DNA of 64,000 nucleotides, from positions 1 to 64,000 of the forward strand of contig JAAVTG010000567.1 in the NCBI GenBank assembly GCA_011947345.1, in the 5' to 3' direction. Every line of letters starts with the position of its first letter. Position 1 is the stretch's first letter. Positions 52,407-62,899 of this stretch are shown piece by piece. The stretch is from Phytophthora quininea (lineage: Eukaryota; Oomycota; Peronosporomycetes; Peronosporales; Peronosporaceae). The notes below the pieces were generated by a model, which made no database searches, had not been told where the DNA came from, and saw nothing but the letters and a program-made list of their open reading frames with translations. Both the position numbers and the translations under genes were made by a program.

Positions 52407-55400
52407 TCATCCAGACGGAACAATCTTACTCGTCGGACGCCCTGAGCGGGGTCGAGGAGAAAGCTGCGAAGGCAATTCTATCGCAGCGTCCTCCGCATTT
52501 TGAATTCGCATCGGAATGGTCGAAGCTTTTCTGAGAGGTATTGCTTCAGCGTCCGGGGCACTCGCTTTACCCGAGAGGTACGTAACCGGATTGTACTCGA
52601 CGAGACTCCGACCTGATAGTGTGGGGCGAGGTGAAGACCATGACGGGGTCGGAACCCTGGCGAATGCCTCGGGCGAAGGTGAACCGATAGCACTATCCCC
52701 GCTAGTGATGGCGAGCAGCATATCATTATCCGGGCTCTGAGCTGGTTCCTGCTTAAAGCTTCCAGGGTTACCCAAGACAGGAACACCGTTGCTTGCGTCT
52801 GGACTGGAATCGTAGGTGTCGGTATTGGTATCGGAAGCTCTCGTTGCCTCGGCCTCTGCTGCCGCCTTCCTTGCAGCTTGCTGTTGCGTAGATTTCTCCC
52901 TGACGTGAATCATGAACTCAACAAACTCGACGATGTCGATTTGCCCACTGCCGTCCTCGTCCACCACGTCCATCATTTCTTTGAGTTCTTCGTACGTCGG
53001 GTACTTGCCGATTGCCGCCAACCCAGTACGTAGTTCGGCCTCTTCGACTGACCCACTGCCGTCCAGATCAAGCATGTGAAACACCTGCATGTAGGACGCC
53101 ACAACTTTGCTGTCGATGTTGTGTTGCACTCGTAGCGCCTCCACTCGACGCAGTAATTCCTTTTCAGCCTCCATTTCCTGGGTAGCTTCCTCCATACTTG
53201 TGGTCACCACACCGATGAAAAGAGTGATCAACACCATGGCTCCCAACACGATGAAGGAGCAGAAGTAAAGTACTGCCAGAAGCCGAACGCCTGCGGCTTG
53301 CACGTGTATCCCTTGGAAATGTAGTCGTCGTAGCCGTAGAGATCGCAGCCGTAGTAATTGATGTACAACACGTCGCTCCAACCGTCCATCGTAGCAATCT
53401 GAAAGAGCGACAGCATGGCGAAGTGAAGGTATTGGAAATGAAACGGGTCATTGTCGGCGAAGAGCATATTGCCCACTATTCCAAACACGTAGAAGCACAG
53501 CAGCAGAATCAAGCCAATGTAGCCGATAGAGCTCACACCTTTGAGTAAAGCCGACACGATAACCTGCAGCTGTGGGAATGCTCGCACCAGTTTCAGTACT
53601 CGCAAAAGTCGTAGCAATCGCAACATGGTCAACATACCACCGGTGCCTCGAGTGAAGCTGCCGATCACAATGGTGAAGTCGAACACGTTCCATCCTGTAC
53701 GGAAGTACATCCACGGCTCAAGACCCTCCGAGAGGATCTTCAAAATCACCTCGGCAGTGAATACCGCGAGGATAGCCGTATCAATCCCATTTAGTACGTT
53801 ACCGATCACGTCGGTCACTTCAGGCGCAGACTGGAGCCCCACCATAACGCCGGCCAGGATGATCACACCCGTGACGAAGAGAGAGAACTTTGGGTGCTCC
53901 ACGATTTTTCTGCCAAGTTGGAAAGCATGATGTACTGGCCTTTCAGAGTGTGCGAGTCGACAGGCCCGTGGTTCAAAATGTCCGTCAAGTCGCAGTCGTC
54001 CCAAGTCTGCATAAGCACCTCGCGCATCTTTTGGCGCTCCTTTCGCTCCGCTGCAGTCATTTTCCCGCTCTTAAGGTCTTGCTGATCTTCCACAACCCCT
54101 TCTGCTCGCTTTTTGCTGCTTCAAGAGCGCGTGCTTCCGCCTCAAGAGCTCGAGCGCGAGCCTTTTCCGCTCGCTTCTTAGCCTCAACTTCCTCTTGCAT
54201 CTTCTTCATGTGCTCCATGCTCTGCGTCATACTCATGGTGATGGCACCGATGAAGAGCGAGAGCATGACGAAAGCCGAGATGATGATGAAGGTGACAAAA
54301 TACAGCGCGGCCATCACCTGGTTTACCATTCGTTGCGAGGCTAACGAGCTGTCGGTCACATTGGCGCCATACACTCTGGTGACGTTGCAATATTCAAAGC
54401 TCACGGCGGCGGCCGGGTCTTGCGAATAATAGCCGCCGTCATAGCGATCACATCCGAAGTAGTTGATATTCATGATCTGTACAGCAGCAACAAAACGAAC
54501 AATTAGTTTCGAGTAATCCTTGCAGACACGACAACAATAAACTTTGTGGACGTACGGCTGACCAATTCTCCAGTGTACTCATTCGGAAGAGGGTGACCAT
54601 GGCGATCGGCACGCTGCGGAAGTGGAAAGTGTCGTTGTCTTGCCAAGCGTAGAGACCCGAGATAGCGTAGAGGTAAAACACGAGGAAGAGCAGCAGCATA
54701 ATGTAACCGATGGATTTCAGACCGCCGATCAGCCCCATGACGATCATGTATAGCTGCGGGACACGCTTAACAAGCTTCATGATACGCATCAGTCGCAGCA
54801 TTCGCAGAATGGCAATGCTGCTGCCTCCCAATGCCGAGCCCCAGATCGGAAGACTCATCACGATGATGGCAAAGTCGAAGCAGTTCCAGCGCATCTCCTT
54901 GCCAATGAAAAACCTCCATGGATGAAGTCCTTCGGCGAGGATCTTAATACTCGCCTCGAGGATGAAGACGGCGAGAACGAAGAAGTCCATGTCGTTCAAA
55001 ATGATGCTCTCGGCTAGCACCGGATACGTCTGCAAGCCGACCGAGAGCGACGCCCAGGAAATACACAGCATGACGGACGAATTGAACCAAACACTGTTGA
55101 GCGTGCTAATGGCGAGGTTGGACAGTCGGACGTAGCACAACTTGATCCCCGTAAGCCCCGTCGCCGGGATGTGTTTGAGTACGTTGCTATCTTCTTCCTC
55201 GGAATTCCCATTCTCTTTACTTGCGTTAGTTTGATCACTTGACGGTGCGGCATCGGCGATCGTTGCATTCGTCTGTTGCTGCGGTTGATTGTCAATCTCG
55301 AGATCTTCACTAGGAACAGTCGACACTTCTCCGTCGTACTGTTCTTCGTCCTCCAGACCACGCGCTACGTTCCAGTTGCTGGCGTCCTGTTCTCGCTTGG

Positions 55401-55443
55401 CGTTCGCCACCTTCCGTTGAGCCGCAGCTCTGGCCGCGAACAT
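52407..55443 (-). CDS. Two-domain voltage-gated cation channel with C-terminal EF-hands
   Basis: About 985 residues with two 6-helix channel repeats. Repeat I: S4 sensor ILRMLRLMRIMKLVKRVPQL and pore TLENWSA, then, after an intron (54477-54555), IMNINYFGCDRY and S6 (LYFVTFIIISAFVMLSLFIG). The linker is Glu/Arg/Ala-rich coiled coil. Repeat II: FSLFVTGVIILAGVMVGLQS, S4 LTMLRLLRLLRVLKLVRAFP, pore TMDGWSD and S6 (FIVLGAMVLITLFIGVV). The filters carry Glu and Asp in T-x-[ED]-x-W, as in calcium-channel repeats. Two complete EF-hands follow (DLDGSGSVEEAE, DEDGSGQIDIVE), then a Ser/Pro-rich tail. The start is the first ATG, at 55443. Frames change near 54083, 53925 and 53286, each explained by one lost base. 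The likely role is Ca2+ entry, possibly zoospore signalling (inference). Confidence 0.88.
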
Positions 55444-55735
55444 TGTGCTTCCGGTTTGTCGACCTAACGCAGCTTTTTCACTACCACGACAACCCGCTTC
55501 AAGTGCAATCACTTTCCAGCAGGAAGGAGGTTGCCGGCCAAGGCAGGCGTAAAATGCCGATGTGCCATGCAGCTCAAAATAAAATGGGGCGGTTTTCAGA
55601 TTGTTTCGAGGCGTCTTGGCATTTTGAGCAGGGGTGTCATTTCATTTGGCTGCTTCCATCACAGCCACAATTTATACTTTGCCTCACCTTCTTTCGGTAA
55701 AAGTAAACACTTCTTGTCCCTAGCTGGCAAACCGT

Positions 55736-57401
55736 TTAAATGGCGACCGTGTGGCTGATCATGTCAAAGTCGAGAAGTACTTTCTCCTCAGCTGGGTCGA
55801 CGTGGCTATCCGTAAGACTTGCAGCGGAGCTGTGTCGACTCAACACGGACAGCTTCATGTACGAGTTTGAGTGCGACGGATCCACAGACAGCGACGGTCG
55901 CAGGATCTTGGAGCCCAAACGGCCAGCTTCACCCTGGCCGCTGACTGCCACCGTTGCGCGAGGGTTGACGGACTTGTGGTCAACTTGGTTTTGCTCGTCG
56001 GGCGACGGGATCCGAAAGAGTTGGTCGAGGTCAAGGTTGTGCTTGACGTTGGAACCACGCTTGAAATACGTGACCGACAACCCTCGCTGCTCGGACGCCG
56101 ACAATCGTGGCTGCTCCTCGTCCGACCAGTTCACTGACGACCAATTGAGGGATAGCATCTTGGAGACCTGCTCGGTGAATTTGTTAAGCCGTTTGTCGAT
56201 CGCGCGAAGTCCCATGACGCATCGCACGCAGAATTTGGTCTGGCAGATGACAGACTCGGTCGGCCTGCAGCCTGTGTCTTCTTGCACCCCCGCCCTAGGC
56301 ACCGAGCGCATGACGAAGCACGTCCTGCAGACCACGTCGCCGCAGAGTCGGCAGTGGTGTCGTCGTCGATACATAAAGTTGAAACGACGACTGCAGACCG
56401 TGCAGGTTGGTCGACTCTCGTCGGGCACCCAGTTCTGCTGCGGGGCTAGAGATTGCTTAGCGATGTTCTGCGAATCGATCACGATCGAGACGTCGTTGAG
56501 GATGGCCATGTTGAGTCGGTACTGGGCGTTTGCGATGATCGACGAGTCGTTCGCTTCGCTCGCGCCCATGACGAAGATCTCGGACGTCACCTTTGGGGTG
56601 TCCGAGGTCGGGATCACCAGCATGGTGCGCTTCATCCGCACCCGCATCACCTTGACATCCGATAAGACTGGACACTCGGGGACATCCACCGACGCCATCG
56701 CTACAAAACCGATCTCCTGGCCATTCGTGTCGACGGTGTAGCCCACCATCTCGATGAAGCAGTAGTCGCGCTTTCCGGCGAACGAGTTCTCAGCGAGCCA
56801 CTTGATACCGAGATAGCTGTCCTCGGTGGCACGAACCGACCGGAGCACGGCGGCGTCCGTCACGATCGGGGACAGTAGTCGCTGCTGCTGCAAAAGTCGG
56901 ACGAGTTGGAGGCGTGGTAGGCGTCGACGATGTCTCGGTAGTGGCCTTGCACTTGCCCAACCGTCGAAAGGACTTCAGCGGTGGGTGGGGGTCGAGTTGG
57001 TCGTGTCGATTGCTAGTGCCGCCCACCGTACGACGCGAAAACGAGAGCCGTCCGAAGCGTCCGCGACCGATAGCACTGCTATGAGACCTCGTCGCCCAGC
57101 CGCTCGCCCCGACACTGATGCGGTCGTTGATGTTGCACGCAGTGGCGCGGGTGCTTCGGGTCAACGTGGTCGCCCACCCTGACGTCGAGTTGAACGAGTC
57201 GACGCCGTTGATCTTGAACGTTTTAAGGCGACCAAGCGAGGCGACCAACTTCCATTCCGAATCCATTGCGTTGCTCCTCGAGAGCTGCGCTGAGCGAGCC
57301 AAAACGGCGTCCTGCACTTGCTGCTTCATCCTGCTCTCGAGCTTGGCAGCTTGTGCCCGGGTCAGCGACACCGGTGCAAACGTTGAGCTGGATGCAACCA
57401 T
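55736..57401 (-). CDS. START-FYVE protein (frame-broken)
   Basis: It belongs to a family abundant in oomycetes. From the ATG at 57401 (MVASSSTFAPVSLTRAQAAK) the N-terminus runs to LVASLGRLKTFKINGVDSF, then pieces in other frames (VADASDGSRFRVVRWAALAI, GQVQGHYRDIVDAYHASNSS) lead into the main frame: DSYLGIKWLAENSFAGKRDY, CFIEMVGYTVDTNGQEIGFV and LNMAILNDVSIVIDSQ of a START-type lipid-binding fold. A FYVE finger follows: WVPDESRPTCTVC, FNFMYRRRHHCRLCGDVVC and CVRC, with WxxD and RRHHCR complete, expected to bind PI3P. The tail is Ser-rich. Frames change near 57190, 57090, 56975 and 56893, consistent with one-base losses. About 555 residues. Probable endosomal lipid-binding adaptor. Confidence 0.82.
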
Positions 57402-58538
57402 CGGAGGTGTACTTCGACGCGAAGCGCGAAAGTTGGGAAATGGTGCTCCAATGTGGACACTGGACTGCCAACCGAACCCGAGGCGGTGTGTGCCCTTGGA
57501 GTCTGAGACAGCGGCATGTCGCCCAGCCGGCTGGGAGGCTTCATGTGGTCTGTCAGCCAGGGGATGACAGATGCCTCGAGTTGACTTTTCCAAGCAGCCA
57601 CACAGCAGATCTGGCGACCTGGTCCGTTGACGATCAAGGAGTCGGAAGCAGTGGGACGTTTACTTCCGACCTTCATTGCCACTTGGACTCGTCAAGAGCG
57701 AGTTTTGAATGATGACGGGGTAAATTCGCGTGATTCAAGAGAACCTGTTGGCTATATCGTCGAGATTCGCGACGATCTGAAGTCAAGTGGCGGTACGACC
57801 GACGTCTCCAAGACTGGAGACACCAGGCTGCACTGTGACAAACGACGCTTTCCATTGTCGAGACCTCGATTCTAAGACTACGAAGTCCAGTGTCCTGGTC
57901 GAAGGCGCGTCGTGCAGCCCTTCCACGGGTGCTGTCCCAATCGCGTATCGGATCTCGATGAGTCCTTGTTCGAAAATGTTGTGGTGCTCGCTTCAAGTCT
58001 GGTCGGTCCTGGAAGATGTGGCGACTGTTTGCTTTCGTGCGGCACGGAAATCTACCTGGGCGAGCGTGGGGCTCAATAAACGGGCGTTGCTATAATAGTT
58101 AGCGTGACGTTCGACTTCTCCGCTCTGTCAACGACAGATCTCCAAAGAGCTGTGAACTGAACGTACAGAACACAAACCGAAAGCGTCGTGCACTGATGCA
58201 AAGGACGTTGCGAGTAAGAGTCAAAGGGATCTACTACGGGAGGCTAGTCTCCGTCGGCAATGATTGAGACGTTGTTGACAAGAGATCGATTGCGCTGCAG
58301 AATTCATTGGGCGTTGAGGATATCTCGCTGCCGAGATCCCGCCAGCTTGGTCTGCGACGCCAAGCGAGTTTCTGGGCCCTCAACCGTTTTCAAACGCAAA
58401 TGTAGTAAGTAGCAGCACGACACGTGTTAGTCGCAAACACTTCAAAAGATATTCCCATTTTCGGAACTCGAGCCAATACTGGCGACCTTTGACTGTATAG
58501 TTGGCGAGGGAACGATCAGCCACAGTCTCTGCTCTTCG
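57402..58538. other. Intergenic region, no gene supported
   Basis: About 1.1 kb lie between two divergent genes. Open frames on both strands overlap and lack motifs. It should contain the promoters of the START-FYVE gene and of the START-PDZ-START gene. I see no repeat or RNA gene in it. Confidence 0.4.
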
Positions 58539-61500
58539 ATGAGCTCGTTCGAGGTCTCCAAGGCCGCGTCCTCCGGCTCGCGCGTGGCGGCGCTCGGCAA
58601 GCGCCCGCAGCTCTTGCACCGCAGCTCCGACCCAGAGTTCAGCGACGGCGAGCTCGACGGTTCGATCAGTTCATACATTCCATAATCGTTAGTAAAAATC
58701 TGACCTTTTATACAATGTTACTGTAGATGCTGTGGATATGGGCGAACACGCCGTCTGGGCCAATCTAGAAGAGCCCATCTACCAGGAGAAGGACGTGGAA
58801 ATCTTCCGACCTCCCCAAAGGGACTGCAGTCTACCAGTCTACTACGCCAAAGGCTGGCTGCCGTTCTCGGCCGATACTTTGTTTAATACGTTGATGGACG
58901 CTCGGTACCGCAAAATCTGGGACGCCAATGTCCACCAGGTGCATGCTGTAGAGCACCAACACTCCAGCGACGTCATGTACTTCGCCATGAACTTGCCCTG
59001 GCCATTCGCCAACCGAGACTACGTCTATAGGAGAAGAGTCAAGTTTTATCCCGACCAGAATGCTTTTGTGGTCATTTGCCATGCAGCGCACCATGCCGAC
59101 GCACCGGTAAATAACGTACGGGTGAGGGTGGAGACGAGCACGTTGCGGATGTGTATCCGCAGCGTCTCGACGTCGAAAGACGCGTGTGATTTCCACGTCG
59201 AGTATGAAGACGATACGAATTTCAGTATCCCTAATTACATGATCAACTTGCTGCTTCGGACGATGATGGCGTCGTTCATGACGGAGCTGCGAAAGGCTTG
59301 CCACGGGTATGCGAACTACTGCGAGACGTTGAATGATGACGGCGTTAAGGGTATCCCATCTCAAGTTGTGCGGCAACGAAGTATAGCGGCGGCAGCTGTT
59401 CTAGCAGCCTCCACGAGGTCTAATGACACCATTGGAGCGTCTTTGACTGAAGAGAGGAAGCCGGTGAGCTCTCCACGAAGAAGCATGTTCTTCAAGACCA
59501 AGAAGAAGCGGAAGCCTGGACTGGTGCGTCTACAGTCTGACGACCACAGCAGCATGAGCGACGAGTGGGATTTCGAGGACACTCGTCAAAGCGAACCGCC
59601 TTCTACCAGAGGAGTGAGGTCGTCAGCCATTCGCCGATCTGTTTCCACGGACGTAATCCCCAGCAGTGGTCTGGTTGATGGCAGCGACGCTGAATCACTG
59701 GACAGTTTCGACTCCAATGCCCTTCGAGCTGCGTCCGAGTTTGCCTACCGCCCCACCACTCGAGAAACGCTGACGAATGGATGGCAAACAGCTCTTGACG
59801 ACGACTTTGCGATCGTGTTCCGCAAGCAGAGAATTGGGCTACACCTGGAGACTGATCTTTTCTCAAACAAAGTACTTGTGGCATTCTGTGAAAAGGACAG
59901 CGAAGCGTCGTCTTGCAGCCAGCAGATCGAACCAGGATTCTTGGTGACGTCGATGAATGGAGTTTCTGTGAGTGGTTTTAAGTTTACGGACATCCTCGGT
60001 GAGATCCAACGAGCGTCACGCCCACTAACGCTCGGCTTCACACATCCAGATCGGGAGAAACCACAGTGCTACCAACGCTTTAAAGAGCCGCAGAACGTGC
60101 TGAAATGTCTTGTATCTCGAGACGATAACGATCTACTGCGCGCGCTGCGTCCGTTGGACGAGGATGCAGCGATCAGCGCTGTGTTGAATTGCGACTTTGT
60201 TGCGCCAATTGCACCGCCGGCGTCTCCTAAAGCAAAGCTGACCGGTAGCAGCAGTAATGGGGCAATACCTGACTCGTCAGTTGCACAGAGCTCGACCCCC
60301 ACGCTGCGAACTTCAGTGTCCTTGCCGCCTCTGCTCGATACCGACCGTGTTATTGTTCCTGCAGGCTATTTGGTCTACGAAATCGACGATAGTTATGTTC
60401 TTGATGTGCCATTCGCCGAGATCGCCCACTTGCTGCGTCGCAGCAGTGATGTTTGCGTCGTTACGTTTAAACCGGCTGTGGCAGTCGTAGGTGGAGGCAA
60501 GCGGAAGTCGCACAAAATCACGAGACATTTGTCTGGGGTTTTCAAGAAGAAGAAGAAGCGAAGAGCATCCGATGCAAGTGCACTCCCAGGCTCATCGAAA
60601 GGTTGGGGAAGCGGACGTGGGATACCGTCGCTGAACGAAAGCTCTGAAAGCGATACGTTAAATGCGACCGACGGATCCCCTGCCGACCTTTGTCTTGTAG
60701 ATTACTCGTCCGTCACCGTCACAGCGTCGAACATCGACTGGGTTTGGAAGCACGTGAAGCTGCTGAAAGGCACTGAGCGCATCTTTTCCGCAGCTCTTTT
60801 GATTGATCGTCTAGAGGCGTTCTTAGCTGACACTAGCAGTACCAACAAGATTATTGCCGCAGCTAAAACCAAAGCGCTTCGGGCGATGCACGATGAACGG
60901 GACGTTATCGACCGCATTAAAGAACGTCGCGACCAAGGCGTCAAGGCGCTAAAAGAGTTTAGTAGTAAGGAGGGTGACGACGAATGGCAGTTCGGGCAAA
61001 CGATGCTGGGTGTCACCACTTCCTGGAAACCTGGCGAAGAGGATTCCATCTGGATTAAGCTCGAAGGCGTCATTGAAGGAGTCGATATCTTTAATACCGT
61101 CTCGGTGATCCGAGAAGTGGATCTCTACAGCGTATGGACGCCCTTTTGCTCGCAGTCTCTGCTACTACAAAGCATGGGGTTTGTGGAGTTAGCGGCGTAC
61201 TTGACGATCTCCTCGCCGTTTATAAGTCGTGACGCTATTATCCGAGCTTTCGGCATCAATGCTGTCTATGAGAGTCGTTGCCTGCTGCTGCTGGGCGGAT
61301 CTGTAGAGGAATCGGCAGTTAATAGCTCCATCCCGATCCCGAAGTTGCAGGGATGGAACGCTGATCGCATGATCATCCGAGGGTTTCGTGCGATGATTGA
61401 GCCTGTTACGCGCACAACGGCGCGGACTTGTATCGTGGCCAACATCGATCCGAATTGCGCGCTTCCGAAAACTGTACTGAACTTTGGGATCAAGAAGATG

Positions 61501-61701
61501 GCTGGTATCTTGCTGTATCTTATCCGTAAGGAGTCCGAGAAGATTGAGCATGATCACAAGAAAGAGTCGACAGGCAACGAACACCTTCGACGTATCACCA
61601 GCGACCCCAGTGGGTTCTACGCGTGGCTGAAGCCCATCGTCGACAAGTACTTCCTCGACTTGAGCAACGGTAATGTTGGCCAACCTCTCGTTGACGACTG
61701 A
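58539..61701 (+). CDS. START-PDZ-START protein
   Basis: The 989-codon main frame (58732-61701, intact) begins without a good ATG. A likely first exon (58539-58659, MSSFEVSKAASSGSRVAALG) splices over 58660-58726 (GTTCGA..CTGTAG) into DAVDMGEHAVWANLEEP. The first START domain has WLPFSADTLFNTLMDARYRK, WDANVHQVHAVEHQ, LPWPFANRDYVYRRRVKF and YMINLLLRTMMASFMTELRK. After a basic Ser-rich linker comes a PDZ-like domain (IGLHLETDLFSNKVLVAFCE, PGFLVTSMNGVSVSGF). A second, weaker PDZ-like segment is at VPAGYLVYEIDDSYVLDVPF. The C-terminal 230 residues (LEGVIEGVDIFNTVSVIREV, DLYSVWTPFCSQSLLL, TVLNFGIKKMAGILLYLIRK) look like a second START fold. It should bind lipids at two sites; the ligand is unknown. 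Confidence 0.8.
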
Positions 61702-62336
61702 CGGACATCTCGATTGGGGAGTGACCGAGAACGGCAGTCCCAGGAGCGACTATAAAGGCTCGCGGACTGGCAGCCCACGCCTCGCCAAACGGCGAAGCAC
61801 GAGTCGCATCGCTGCGTTCAACCGCCACGCCGCTGGATCGCCATCGCCCACGCGACAGTCCACCAACACGAACTCCTCGTCGCACAAGCGCGTCTGGAGC
61901 GACTACCTGCATGACTTTGCGATCTGGCCGTACATCTTGCTATTTATCTTCGCCAAGACGTCTGCAGACCTGTCGCTACTGCAAGCCTGTGCGGTCAAGT
62001 TCCTGTTTACGTGCATCTGCACGTGGCTGGCTGTTCCTGGTGCATTTCCTCGATCCACTCGGCAATGGAAACGTGCACGCAACGAATTGGAGCCTCTGCG
62101 TCGTCAGTGTGTTGTACTCGCCGCCATTTGCGACGTCGTGAGCTCTTGGGCGCTTCGGACGTGGGTCCGTTGGGTGCAGTGCTACCTCTTGACGATATTC
62201 CAAGGCTCTGCTGCTACAGCTCTCTGCTTCTCTCGCTCTGCTTCAGAGATCCGTGAAGCAGAGCAGTTCTATGATGCTCGTCTGCTTCACGTACGCCACG
62301 GCGGCCGTCGTCGTGCAGATTGCAGTCAACATCTAA
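61673..62336 (+). CDS. Small multi-pass membrane protein (frame-broken)
   Basis: The N-terminus is Ser/Arg-rich (SPRLAKRRSTSRIAAFNRHA, SPSPTRQSTNTNSSSHKR), then WPYILLFIFAKTSADLSLLQ and KFLFTCICTWL form membrane segments. After a shift near 62030 the protein seems to go on as LFLVHFLDPLGNGNVHATNW and SLCVVSVLYSPPFATS, and after another as SKALLLQLSASLALLQRS and MMLVCFTYATAAVVVQIAVN, stopping at 62334-62336. That gives three or four helices and about 220 residues. The first ATG overlaps the previous gene by 29 bases, so the true start may be a later codon or a spliced exon. No family recognised. Confidence 0.5.
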
Positions 62337-62414
62337 AGTAAACTGAACCGCCAAAATTGCTGACGTACTTGCAGTTTTATCAGCCCCCCTTCTCCACCAA
62401 AAATCCGAGTGGAG

Positions 62415-62660
62415 ATGACGCCCCGCAGACTTTTGCAGGCGTCGTTGCTGCTGTTCGCATTGGCGTCGGCGTCGGTAGTGGACGTCGACGCGCCGGAGGA
62501 GCTGCGCGACGCCAAGTGGTACTGGGAGCACGGCTCTGGTTTCTTCAGGTTTTCTATCCTTTCAGGACGGCCGTCACTGGGATGTAGATCATTCTCCTGG
62601 CTTCGTGTCGAGTTCCCAACGACGCAGTGTCATCACGAAAGCGCGCCGATCAGCTTGTGA
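62415..62660 (+). CDS. Putative short secreted protein
   Basis: The ATG at 62415 begins MTPRRLLQASLLLFALASAS, a clear signal peptide with a basic start, hydrophobic core and small residues before a probable cleavage site. About 60 further residues follow (VDAPEELRDAKWYWEHGSGF and a Ser/Arg-rich end). The mature part is short and its C-terminal third is less protein-like; a TTTCAG acceptor-like site at about 62563-62568 followed by DGRHWDVDHSPGFVS suggests an unrecognised intron and a different end. No RxLR or LxLFLAK-type motif is seen, so I do not call it an effector. Confidence 0.45.
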   Translation: MTPRRLLQASLLLFALASASVVDVDAPEELRDAKWYWEHGSGFFRFSILSGRPSLGCRSFSWLRVEFPTTQCHHESAPISL

Positions 62661-62899
62661 ACGCGGTGACCGTGCCAGGAGATCACAGATTGAGCACATT
62701 GCCCGACGGTCGCCATTGTCCGATCTTGCTGACTGATCTTACTGGCCACCCCGCTTTTATATGAAACTTTGTATGCACCAATGTTGAAGTCACCTGTACA
62801 ACGATCTGCCATTCATTGCAACTCATGCTGGAGGCAGCTTCTGGACGCGGTGAAGTTGAGGCCACCGAGTAAAGGTCGGTCGACACCAAGCCGAAGATC

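Noticed and set aside
52407..55443. Channel considered as a bacterial-type or four-repeat channel
   Set aside because: Exactly two S1-S6 repeats are visible between an ATG-led cytosolic N-terminus and EF-hands plus a hydrophilic tail, so neither model fits the sequence.
62415..62660. Secreted ORF considered as an RxLR or CRN effector
   Set aside because: There is a signal peptide, but no RxLR-EER or LxLFLAK motif in the expected position, and the mature part is too short and uncertain.
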